DNA of 64,000 nt, taken from Streptomyces griseiscabiei (GTDB taxonomy: Bacteria; Actinomycetota; Actinomycetes; Streptomycetales; Streptomycetaceae). This document shows positions 52,166-63,231 of the stretch, one piece after another. The stretch is taken from the NCBI RefSeq assembly GCF_020010925.1, contig NZ_JAGJBZ010000001.1, positions 3,947,001-4,011,000 of the forward strand, read 5' to 3'. Position numbers and translations under genes: made by a program. The notes under the pieces were generated by a model. That model was not told the DNA's origin. It worked only from the letters and a program-made list of their open reading frames with translations, and made no database searches. Positions within the stretch are counted from its first letter, which is position 1; every line of letters starts with the position of its first letter.

Positions 52166-52585
52166 ATGACCGAGCGAAAGCCCCCCGGTGTCAGCTTCGA
52201 GTCCTTCGTCGACAAACAGATCCGCGACGCGGAGGCGCGCGGCGACTTCAAGACCCTCCCCGGCGTCGGCCGCCCACTGGAGGGCGACGACTCCACCTAC
52301 GACGAACTCTGGTGGATCAAACGGAAGATGGCCCGCGAAGGCCTCTCCGTCCTACCCCCCGCCCTGGCCCTGCGCAAGGAGGCGGAGGACGCCCTCACCA
52401 CCGCCGCCGACGCCCCGTCCGAACACGCGGTCCGCAAGATCATCACCGAAATCAACACCAAGATCCGCACCATGATGTACCGCCCCCCACCGGGCCCACC
52501 GCTCGGCCTCAAGCCGTACGACGTCGAAGAGATCGTACGGCGGTGGCGGGAGGGGCGGGAGGGACCGGAGCGTCAGGAGGGCTGA
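52166..52585 (+). CDS. DUF1992 (DnaJ-homologue subfamily C member 28-like) protein, probably leaderless
   Basis: 139 aa. VSFESFVDKQIRDAEARGDF, KTLPGVGRPLEGDD and DELWWIKRKMAREGLSVLPP are the DUF1992 signature; no J domain is present. The function is unknown. No ribosome site precedes the ATG, but CACAAT lies 6 nt upstream, as expected for a leaderless -10. It is followed by a very strong terminator. Confidence 0.9.
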   Translation: MTERKPPGVSFESFVDKQIRDAEARGDFKTLPGVGRPLEGDDSTYDELWWIKRKMAREGLSVLPPALALRKEAEDALTTAADAPSEHAVRKIITEINTKIRTMMYRPPPGPPLGLKPYDVEEIVRRWREGREGPERQEG

Positions 52586-52641
52586 CCGACGACGGCCTCG
52601 CACAGGCGCCGCACCGCCCGTCCACGCGGCAGACGACACAG

Positions 52642-52679
52642 GAGACCGCGCCCCGGGGTACGACCCGGGGCGCGGTCTC
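52642..52679. terminator. 16-bp perfect hairpin terminator
   Basis: gagaccgcgccccggg and cccggggcgcggtctc flank a 6-nt loop. It lies between the DUF1992 gene and the convergent pair at 52703-54033. Confidence 0.92.
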
Positions 52680-52702
52680 GTCCAGAAGTGTCGAGCGCGG
52701 TG

Positions 52703-53302
52703 TCAGAGCCGCAGCAGGCGTTCCGTCAGCTCGCGGTAGTCGCGCAGGGCGAGGCGGAGCTGTTCGGTGTCGGTGGGGGTGGCGCGGTCGTCGTCGGTGG
52801 GGTGCCAGGCGGCGCGGAGGGTGCGGCGGCGGCGGGCCAGTACGTCGGTGAGGTGGGCGGTGGCCTCTTCGAGGACGTGGTCGGCCTCCTCGACCGCCGA
52901 CCGGGGCTCGTCGACGAAGCCGCCGACCGCGTGGTGCAGCCGTGCCGTCAGCTTGTCGGACTCGTCGTGGGACAGGAGCGACGATCCGGATCCGGAGGGG
53001 GCGCCGCCCCTCCCGGGGGCCTTCACATGGTCCTCCCGGGCCACCGGGCCGGGGCCCGTGTCGGTTCCGGGTGCCCTCGTGCGGGCGCCGGGGACCGCGG
53101 TCCGGTCCCCCGTGCGGGCCGCCCTGGCGTCCTCGCCGGGCACCACCGCGGCATGGGTGCCCGTGGCGCCCGCGGCGGTCGTGGTGTCCGGTGGTGTCGC
53201 GCCGCCCTCGGCCTTCCTCCCGTCCCGCCGCGCGTCGGCCTCCCGCGGCTCACGCGGACCGTGTCCGCGGATGCCCTCGCCCCTCGTCATGTCGTCGGTC
53301 AT
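52703..53302 (-). CDS. Hypothetical helical protein, paralogue of its upstream neighbour
   Basis: 199 aa from ATG 53302 (AAGGGAG 9 nt upstream). Residues 1-105 are low-complexity, rich in R, G, T, P and A. Residues 110-199 are a helical domain with LHHAVGGFVDEPRSAVEEAD and LRDYRELTERLLRL. The segment FVDxPRxAVxEADxLLxE recurs in the neighbour gene, so the two share a domain. It lies 5 nt after the neighbour's stop and they form an operon. The function is unknown. Confidence 0.75.
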   Translation of the reverse strand: MTDDMTRGEGIRGHGPREPREADARRDGRKAEGGATPPDTTTAAGATGTHAAVVPGEDARAARTGDRTAVPGARTRAPGTDTGPGPVAREDHVKAPGRGGAPSGSGSSLLSHDESDKLTARLHHAVGGFVDEPRSAVEEADHVLEEATAHLTDVLARRRRTLRAAWHPTDDDRATPTDTEQLRLALRDYRELTERLLRL

Positions 53303-53307
53303 CCCCC

Positions 53308-54033
53308 TCAACTCCCTTTCGCGTGGCGCCTGGTGAGCGCCCATGGCAGATGGGACCGGTGGCGGCCGTCGGCGGCCGTACCGTCACGGTGGGCCGGGAC
53401 CTCGCGCCCGGCGGTGCCGTCGCGGTCCGCCCGCGCGTCCCGGCGGTCCGCGGTCACCAGGTCCTCGAACAGGGCGCGGGCCTCGACCATGGCCTCGCGC
53501 ATCTCCTCGGTACCGGCACCGGGGACGGTGCCGTTGCCGTTGCCCGCGCCGCCCCGGCCGTCGTCGCCGGTGGTGTGTGCCGCGAGGTGCACCCGGCGGT
53601 AGCCGTGCACATGGTGGGCGTGGTGGACGGAGAGCGCCTCCAACTGGGTCTCGTACCGGCCGTCGTCCGGGAAGCCGCGTGCTCCGGCCACCTCGGCGAG
53701 CAGCCGGTCCGCCTCGGCGACCGCCTCACGGGGCGAGTCGACGAAGCGTTCCTGGGCGGCGGCCCAGCGGGACTCGTACCGTTCGCGCTCCGCGCTCGGC
53801 AGGGGCCGCTTCTCCAGCGAGCCGTGCCGCTTCACCCGCTCCGCGAGTTCCCGGGCGGCGGCCCGCTCGTCGCCGTCATGGCGGGTCACGGTCCGGTCGT
53901 ACTCGGGTCCGAAGCGCCGCTTCAGCGAGCCGCCGCCGGCCGCGCCGCCACGGGCGCGCTGGGTCAGGACGGCCGCGACAACGACCACGGCCGCCACGAT
54001 CACGATCAAAGCGATGATCAAGCCTGTGGACAT
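53308..54033 (-). CDS. Membrane-anchored helical protein with shared FVDxPRxAVxEAD domain
   Basis: 241 aa. An N-terminal membrane helix (GLIIALIVIVAAVVVVAAVL) precedes RRFGPEYDRTVTRHDGDERA then AARELAERVKRH, then ERFVDSPREAVAEADRLLAE, which matches the neighbouring gene. A Gly/Asn linker and a charged tail follow. Many actinobacteria carry such proteins with no known role. It is the first gene of a two-gene operon, divergent from the acetyltransferase. Confidence 0.8.
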   Translation of the reverse strand: MSTGLIIALIVIVAAVVVVAAVLTQRARGGAAGGGSLKRRFGPEYDRTVTRHDGDERAAARELAERVKRHGSLEKRPLPSAERERYESRWAAAQERFVDSPREAVAEADRLLAEVAGARGFPDDGRYETQLEALSVHHAHHVHGYRRVHLAAHTTGDDGRGGAGNGNGTVPGAGTEEMREAMVEARALFEDLVTADRRDARADRDGTAGREVPAHRDGTAADGRHRSHLPWALTRRHAKGS

Positions 54034-54247
54034 GAATGCCTTCCAGAGTCCTCGGCCCGGGGCGCCTCACCCCCTCGGCCGTTTGGCACCGGGTTGCCCG
54101 AACCCGTTCGTTCAAACGGCAAGCGCGTGGGGCGAGGACGAAGAGAGACGAAGAGAACGGGAAGGAGAGCGGGAAGGAGAGCGGCAAGGAGAGCGGCGGC
54201 GTAAATCGTTTGCGGGGCGCCCGCCCCCGCTCCCGACAATGACCGCC

Positions 54248-58325
<4,078 letters not shown>

Positions 58326-58416
58326 GCGACGGGGCCGATCGCCGCGGAGGGGGATCGGCCGGCGCGGACGGGGGTCGGCCGGCGCCCCTTCGTCCCGGGT
58401 GATGCAGGATGAGGCC

Positions 58417-58737
58417 ATGAGCATCGTCAAGATCAACGTCCTCACGGTCCCTGTCGAGCAGCGCGAGGTACTGGAGAAGCGGTTCGCCTCGCGTGCCGGG
58501 GTGGTCGAGAACTCCGACGGGTTCGAGTGGTTCGAGCTGCTGCGCCCCGTCGAGGGCACCGACGACTATCTCGTCTACACCCGCTGGCGCGACGAGGCCG
58601 CCTTCCAGGCGTGGATGGAGGGCCCCATGAAGCAGGCCCACCAGGGCGGCGGCGAACGCCCCAAGCCGGCCGCCACCGACTCGACCGTCTGGTCCTTCGA
58701 GGTCCTCCAGCAGACGGGCCCGAAGACCGGGGCCTGA
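58417..58737 (+). CDS. mhuD: Haem-degrading monooxygenase, MhuD/IsdG type
   Basis: 106 aa ferredoxin-like fold, of the group annotated antibiotic biosynthesis monooxygenase. MSIVKINVLTVPVEQREVLE then KRFASRAGVVENSDGFEWFE and LLRPV parallel Mycobacterium tuberculosis MhuD closely. The haem residues Asn7, Trp66 (EAAFQAWMEGP) and His75 (MKQAHQGG) fall at the same positions. It should open haem to release iron. ATG 58417 has CAGGAT 6 nt upstream (leaderless) and GAGG close by. No haem importer is adjacent. Confidence 0.9.
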   Translation: MSIVKINVLTVPVEQREVLEKRFASRAGVVENSDGFEWFELLRPVEGTDDYLVYTRWRDEAAFQAWMEGPMKQAHQGGGERPKPAATDSTVWSFEVLQQTGPKTGA

Positions 58738-58784
58738 CGCCCCGCTCTCCCCGCCCCACCGCCCCCGCCGCCCAGCGGGGGCGG

Positions 58785-58838
58785 ACTCATGTCCGGGCGC
58801 CCCTCCCTCACATGAGTACCCACCTTTTTGTGGGTACT
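58785..58838. terminator. Two overlapping hairpins between convergent genes
   Basis: AGTACCCAC-CTTTTT-GTGGGTACT (58815-58838) is a perfect 9-bp stem with a T-rich loop. ACTCATGT (58785-58792) can instead pair with ACATGAGT (58810-58817), which shares three bases with the first stem. Probably a bidirectional terminator of the haem oxygenase and HxlR genes. Confidence 0.65.
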
Positions 58839-58987
58839 TGGCGGGCGGACGGCACCGGGAGACCCTTGTGGTGAGGGAGCGGCCGACGTGCCGCACGACA
58901 CCTACCAGGGACGGAAGACGAGGATGAGGACAAGGACGAGGACGGCGATGCCGCTGATGTGACGCATGTGACGCATATGGCGCATCT

Positions 58988-59356
58988 TCAGGAGACCGGG
59001 CGGGTGAGGCGGTTGCCGTCGGTCTCGGTGAGCGTCTCCAGCCGCCGATGCCCCCAGTCCGACAACGGCCCCAGCGCCTCGGAGAGTTCGCGGCCGAACG
59101 GGGTCAGGGAGTACACGGTCTTCAGCGGCAGCACATCGTGCACCTCCCGGTGCACGAGCCCGTCGGTCTCCATCTCGCGGAGCGCCTGGGTCAGCACCTT
59201 CTCGGTGAGTCCCGGCAGCAGCCGGCGCAGCTCACCCGGGCGGTGCGGACCGGACTCCAGCAGCCACAGCAGCGACGTCTTCCATTTCCCCTCGATCACG
59301 GCGATCGCCGCGGTCACCCCGCACACGTTCGGGTCCTGGGCACGTCCGCGCCTCAT
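58988..59356 (-). CDS. HxlR-family transcriptional regulator
   Basis: 122 aa winged helix. DPNVCGVTAAIAVIEGKWKT then SLLWLLESGPHRPGELRRLL and LTEKVLTQALREMETDGLVH are typical. The Cys in NVCG matches the redox- or aldehyde-sensing Cys of the family. It is divergent from the imine-reductase-like gene and presumably controls it through the CCGTCG-N8-CGACGG repeat between them. Confidence 0.92.
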   Translation of the reverse strand: MRRGRAQDPNVCGVTAAIAVIEGKWKTSLLWLLESGPHRPGELRRLLPGLTEKVLTQALREMETDGLVHREVHDVLPLKTVYSLTPFGRELSEALGPLSDWGHRRLETLTETDGNRLTRPVS

Positions 59357-59381
59357 CCCCGCTCCCCCTTCACCCCGTTCG

Positions 59382-59401
59382 CCGTCGTCACGAATCGACG
59401 G
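59382..59401. promoter_or_regulatory. Inverted repeat between HxlR and oxidoreductase genes
   Basis: CCGTCG (59382-59387) and CGACGG (59396-59401) are 8 nt apart in the 81-nt divergent gap. It is a candidate HxlR operator. Confidence 0.5.
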
Positions 59402-59437
59402 ACGGACCAGTCAACTTCCCACAGGAGTCACCGAGTC

Positions 59438-60334
59438 ATGCCCGTACACACCGCACAGCCCAAGGCCCCCACCGTCACCGTACTCGGCCTGGGCCCGATG
59501 GGCCGGGCCCTGGCCGGCGCCTTTCTGGACGCCGGTCTGCGCACCACCGTCTGGAACCGTACGCCGGGCCGCGACGGGGAGCTGGCCGCGCGCGGCGCGG
59601 TCGGCGCCGGGTCGGCCGAGGAGGCGGTGGCCGCGAGCGCGCTGACCGTCGTCTGCGTGGTCAACTACGACGCCTCGGACGCGGTGTTGCGCACTCCGGC
59701 GGTCGCCGGGGCGCTCAAGGGCCGCACGGTGGTCAATCTGACCGCCGACACCCCGGACCGCGCCCGCTCCACCGCCGCCTGGGCGGCCGAGCACGGCGTG
59801 GAGTACCTGGACGGGGCGATCATGACGCCGACCCCGACCATCGGCACCCCGGACGGCGTCTTCCTCTACAGCGGCCCGGCGGACCTGTACCGCGCCCACC
59901 GGCCCGTACTGGACGCGCTGAACGGCGCCCACACCCATCTCGGCGAGGAGATCGGCCGGGCGGCGACGTACGACATCGCGCTGCTCGACCTCTTCTGGAC
60001 CTCGATCGCCGGCTATACGCACGCGCTGGCGCTGGCCCGGGCGGAGGGGGTCGGCGCGGTGGAGCTGACACCGTTCGCCCAGGGGATCGCCGCGATCCTT
60101 CCCGCGCTCTTCGAGGAGGGTGCGAAGGAGGTGGACAGCGGCCGCCACTCCGGCGAGGGCAACCCGCTCACCTCGGCCCTGTCGACCATGACCCACGTCG
60201 TCCAGGTCTCCGAGTCCCACGGCATCGACGCGAGCGTCATGCGCTCCGCCGAGGGCTTCGTCCGCCGCGCCATCGCACAGGGCCACGGCTCCGACGGCTT
60301 CACCCGGCTGACGGAGGTGCTCGGCCGCCGGTGA
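59438..60334 (+). CDS. NAD(P)-dependent oxidoreductase, imine-reductase/6-PGDH-like
   Basis: 298 aa. The Rossmann motif VLGLGPMGRALAGAFLDAG and NRTPGR (NADPH preference) open the protein. The C-terminal helical domain has EEIGRAATYDIALLDLFWTS, where Asp lies at the proton-donor position of imine reductases. The beta-HAD catalytic lysine block is not seen, favouring an imine-reductase-like role. ATG 59438 has ACAGGAGT upstream. It is paired with a divergent HxlR regulator, suggesting response to a toxic carbonyl or imine. Confidence 0.87.
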   Translation: MPVHTAQPKAPTVTVLGLGPMGRALAGAFLDAGLRTTVWNRTPGRDGELAARGAVGAGSAEEAVAASALTVVCVVNYDASDAVLRTPAVAGALKGRTVVNLTADTPDRARSTAAWAAEHGVEYLDGAIMTPTPTIGTPDGVFLYSGPADLYRAHRPVLDALNGAHTHLGEEIGRAATYDIALLDLFWTSIAGYTHALALARAEGVGAVELTPFAQGIAAILPALFEEGAKEVDSGRHSGEGNPLTSALSTMTHVVQVSESHGIDASVMRSAEGFVRRAIAQGHGSDGFTRLTEVLGRR

Positions 60335-60358
60335 GGGGCCGCCGGGGTTCCGGGGGAA

Positions 60359-60385
60359 CCAGGGGCACCAGGGGCACCAGGGGCA
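60359..60385. repeat. Three 9-bp tandem repeats
   Basis: ccaggggca occurs three times in a row 25 nt after the oxidoreductase stop. Confidence 0.85.
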
Positions 60386-60459
60386 CTGGGTGAGCCCCGG
60401 GGGAGGCGGCACCGTCCCGCCGGTCGCGACGGCGGCCGTCTCCCCGTCACCGGCCCCCG

Positions 60460-61128
60460 TCACGCCCCGACGTACAGCCGAATCGCCCCGCCCTCGCCCA
60501 CCTCCACGCGTACCGACGTCAGGTCGGGCACCACCACGTCCGGCGCGTACGCCCCCGCGCGCTCCCCGATGCCCACGACCCGCATCCCCGCCGCGTGCCC
60601 GGCCGCGATGCCCGCCTCGGAGTCCTCGAAGACGACGCAGTCCTCGGGGGCCACGCCCAGTTCCGCGGCGGCCTTGAGGAAGCCCTCGGGGTCCGGCTTG
60701 CTCGCGCCGACCGACTCGGCGGTGACGCGCAGCTCGGGCAGGGTCAGCCCGGCGGCGGCCATCCGTGCCGTGGACAGGGCGACGTCCGCCGAGGTCACGA
60801 GGGCGTGCGGCACAGCGCCGGTGACGAGGGACGCGAGGAACTCGGGAGCGCCGGGTATCGGCACGACGCCGTCCACGTCGGCGGTCTCCTCGGCCAGCAT
60901 CCGCGCGTTGTCCGCGAGGTTCTCCGCCATGGGCCGCTCGGGCAGCAGGACGGCCATCGTGGCGTAGCCCTGGCGGCCGTGCACCACCTTCATGACCTCG
61001 GCGCCGTCCAGTCCCTGCCGCTCGGCCCAGCGCCGCCAGACGCGCTCCACGGCGGCGTCCGAGTTGACGAGGGTGCCGTCCATGTCCAGCAGGAGGGCGC
61101 GGGCGGTCAGAACGGTGGTGGCCGTCAT
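60460..61128 (-). CDS. HAD-superfamily hydrolase (sugar-phosphatase-like)
   Basis: 222 aa. Motif I DMDGTLVNSD (about 16-25), motif II LVTSAD, motif III with Lys in GASKPDPEGFLKA, and motif IV VVFEDSEAGIAAGHAAGM are intact. The cap lies between motifs I and II (HGRQGYATMAVLLPERPM). Resembles sugar or glycerol phosphatases. ATG 61128 follows GGAGCTGCCG. It is on the same strand as the upstream GDT1 gene but 180 nt away. Confidence 0.92.
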   Translation of the reverse strand: MTATTVLTARALLLDMDGTLVNSDAAVERVWRRWAERQGLDGAEVMKVVHGRQGYATMAVLLPERPMAENLADNARMLAEETADVDGVVPIPGAPEFLASLVTGAVPHALVTSADVALSTARMAAAGLTLPELRVTAESVGASKPDPEGFLKAAAELGVAPEDCVVFEDSEAGIAAGHAAGMRVVGIGERAGAYAPDVVVPDLTSVRVEVGEGGAIRLYVGA

Positions 61129-61307
61129 CGGCAGCTCCAAGGCGCGAAACGAGGGCCGCGGACGGTCGCACCCGGTGAGGCGGCTGGCGGCCCGGAGGGA
61201 CAAGGCGGCCCCGCCCACCGGTCAGGGAGTGCGGGCGGGAGCCACTTTGTTTCCCTACGGTACAAAACAATGCGGGGCCCCGCCACCCCCTCACCCGTCC
61301 CGCTCAC

Positions 61308-61889
61308 TCATCCCGCCACGGCCTCCCACAGACTCCACACACCGAGCCCCGTCATCAGTACGGCGGCGATCCGGGTGATCAGCCCCAACGGCACCCGCTT
61401 CATCAGCGCCTTTCCGCCGACGATGCCGAGGCCCGCCACGGTCCACAGGGCGAGAACCGCACCCAGTCCGACGGAGAGCGGATCGTCGTACCGGGCCGCG
61501 AGGTTCGCGGTCATGATCTGCGTCAGGTCCCCGAACTCGGCGACCAGGATGAGCATGAAGCCCGCCCCCGAGACCTTCCAGAAGCTCTGGTCCTCGGGCC
61601 GCCGGATCTCTTCCTCGCCCTCGTCCTTCTTCATGAGCAGCACCGCCGCGCCGCCCAGGAACAGCACGCCCGTCAGCGCGTGCACGATCTGCTGCGGCAG
61701 GAGGGTGAGGACGCTGCCCGCGGCCACGGCGAGCGTGACATGGACGGCGAAGGCGGCGGCGACGCCGGCGAAGACGTACGAGGCGCGGTAGCGGGTGCCG
61801 AGGACGAGGCCGGCGAGGGCGGTCTTGTCGGGGAGTTCGGCGAGAAAGACGACGCCGAAGACGAGCGCCGTGACACTGATGCTGATCAA
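61308..61889 (-). CDS. GDT1/TMEM165-family manganese exporter, TTG start
   Basis: 193 aa with six hydrophobic segments. Two family motifs are present: FLAELPDKTALAG (first, with Pro for the usual Gly) and LVAEFGDLTQIM (second). The central loop (KKDEGEEEIRRPEDQSF) is acidic. The family exchanges Mn2+/Ca2+ for protons and protects from Mn excess. No ATG or GTG is available near the N-terminus; TTG 61889 with GAGGAACC upstream gives the family start MISISVTALVFG. A manganese riboswitch precedes it, which supports the assignment. Confidence 0.9.
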   Translation of the reverse strand: MISISVTALVFGVVFLAELPDKTALAGLVLGTRYRASYVFAGVAAAFAVHVTLAVAAGSVLTLLPQQIVHALTGVLFLGGAAVLLMKKDEGEEEIRRPEDQSFWKVSGAGFMLILVAEFGDLTQIMTANLAARYDDPLSVGLGAVLALWTVAGLGIVGGKALMKRVPLGLITRIAAVLMTGLGVWSLWEAVAG

Positions 61890-61996
61890 GGTTCCTCAAT
61901 CGGTCGGGCCGCCCCACCGAGAGAAATCATCCGCTGACGCGACACCTCGGCACGGCAGCACACGATGCGTCCGCGCCGGACGGCACGGACGTGCAC

Positions 61997-62112
61997 TGCT
62001 TTGCCGAAGGTCTCGCTGGCGCGACCCCGGTCCACGGGGCCCGCCTCCGGGCGCCGGCTCAGACGAGCTGAGCAGTATGTCGACGGTCCGGCGAAGAGCT
62101 ACTCCCCTTCTG
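61997..62112 (-). promoter_or_regulatory. yybP-ykoY manganese riboswitch
   Basis: On the minus strand AAGGGGAGTAGCTCTTC, GTCGACATACTG and GCGAGACCTTCGGC occur in the order and spacing of the Mn2+-sensing yybP-ykoY aptamer. The next segment (gcacgtccgtgc) can form a hairpin that may be the expression platform, about 100 nt before the GDT1 start. Mn2+ binding should switch the exporter on. Confidence 0.9.
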
Positions 62113-62137
62113 CGGGGTCCATGGTACGCGCCGGTGA

Positions 62138-62255
62138 GGGCTGGTCGCGCAGTTCCCCCGCGCCCCGGAAAGAGGCCTGCGGCCCTTTCGGGCCTGAAAA
62201 GCACGGGGCGCAGCCCCGGCTTTTCAGGGGCGCGGGGAACTGCGCGAGAAGCCCC
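62138..62255. repeat. Large dispersed palindrome, copy C
   Basis: The left arm (62138-62166) and right arm (62227-62255) pair nearly perfectly round cgcagttcccc/ggggaactgcgcg. The loop contains ggcctgcggccctttcgggcc and gaaaagcacggggcgcagcc. With the Mn riboswitch it fills most of the 544-nt gap upstream of the HNH nuclease; the remainder (62256-62433) holds only that gene's promoter region. Confidence 0.88.
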
Positions 62256-62433
62256 ACGCACCCGCAGACGACACGCGCCCCCGCGCACCCGCGCGCCCCC
62301 ATCACAGCCATACCTCTTGCCGTGTCATGAACACGTCACTAACTTCTCACCAGACGCACACCCGCCGGTAACGCCGCGACGCGACCCTTCAATCGCCCGC
62401 TCCCCAAAACCCCCGGCCCCACAAGGAGTTCCC

Positions 62434-63078
62434 ATGCGCAGGTTCTACGCGCGTCGACGAGTCAGCATACTCGCGGCGCTCAGCGGATTGATAGCCTCCG
62501 CCGCGCTCTTCAACGCTCCGACCGCCTCCGCCGCGCTGCCCACCCCCGTCAGCGCGTCCACCGCCCGCTCCTACCTCGCCACCCTCACCGTCGCGGCCGA
62601 GGACCGCACCGGGTACGACCGGGACCTGTTCAACCACTGGATCACGATCAGCGGCACCTGCAACACCCGCGAGACGGTCCTCAAGCGCGACGGTACGAAC
62701 GTCGTCACCAGCTCCGCCTGCGCCGCCACCAGCGGCAGCTGGTACTCCCCGTACGACGGCGCCACCTGGACCGCCGCCTCCGACCTGGACATCGACCACC
62801 TGGTGCCGCTGGCCGAGGCCTGGGACTCCGGCGCCGACTCCTGGAGCAGCGCCACCCGCCAGGCGTTCGCCAACGACCTGACCCGCCCGCAGCTCATCGC
62901 CGTCACGGACAACGTGAACCAGGCCAAGAGCGACCAGGACCCCGCCGAGTGGATGCCGTCGGTGACGTCCTACCGCTGCACCTACGTCCGCGCCTGGGTC
63001 CAGGTGAAGTACTACTACGACCTCGCGGTCGACTCCGCCGAGAAGAGCGCCCTCACCAGCTACCTCGCGAACTGCTGA
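62434..63078 (+). CDS. Secreted HNH nuclease (DUF1524-like)
   Basis: 214 aa. A signal peptide (residues 1-34, ending TASA-ALP) precedes a DUF1524/GmrSD-type HNH fold. DIDHLVPLAEAWDSGADSWS holds the catalytic His, and LIAVTDNVNQAKSDQDPAEW holds the Asn and Lys. Cysteines (GTCNTRE, SACAAT, YRCTYV, LANC) can form two disulphides. It should degrade extracellular DNA for nutrient scavenging or competition. ATG 62434 has AAGGAG upstream. It has its own promoter region and no partner gene. Confidence 0.92.
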   Translation: MRRFYARRRVSILAALSGLIASAALFNAPTASAALPTPVSASTARSYLATLTVAAEDRTGYDRDLFNHWITISGTCNTRETVLKRDGTNVVTSSACAATSGSWYSPYDGATWTAASDLDIDHLVPLAEAWDSGADSWSSATRQAFANDLTRPQLIAVTDNVNQAKSDQDPAEWMPSVTSYRCTYVRAWVQVKYYYDLAVDSAEKSALTSYLANC

Positions 63079-63231
63079 CACCCCCGAGAGAAAGTGGTCC
63101 GGAACCTCCCCGTTCCCTCCGCCGTTCCGTACCGTACGGGGCGACGGAGGAGGGTGAGCACGATCGCCGTCCCGACACCGGCTGAAGCGCCCCGGAGGCG
63201 AAGCCGACCAGAAAGGGGTGGGTGATCGCTC

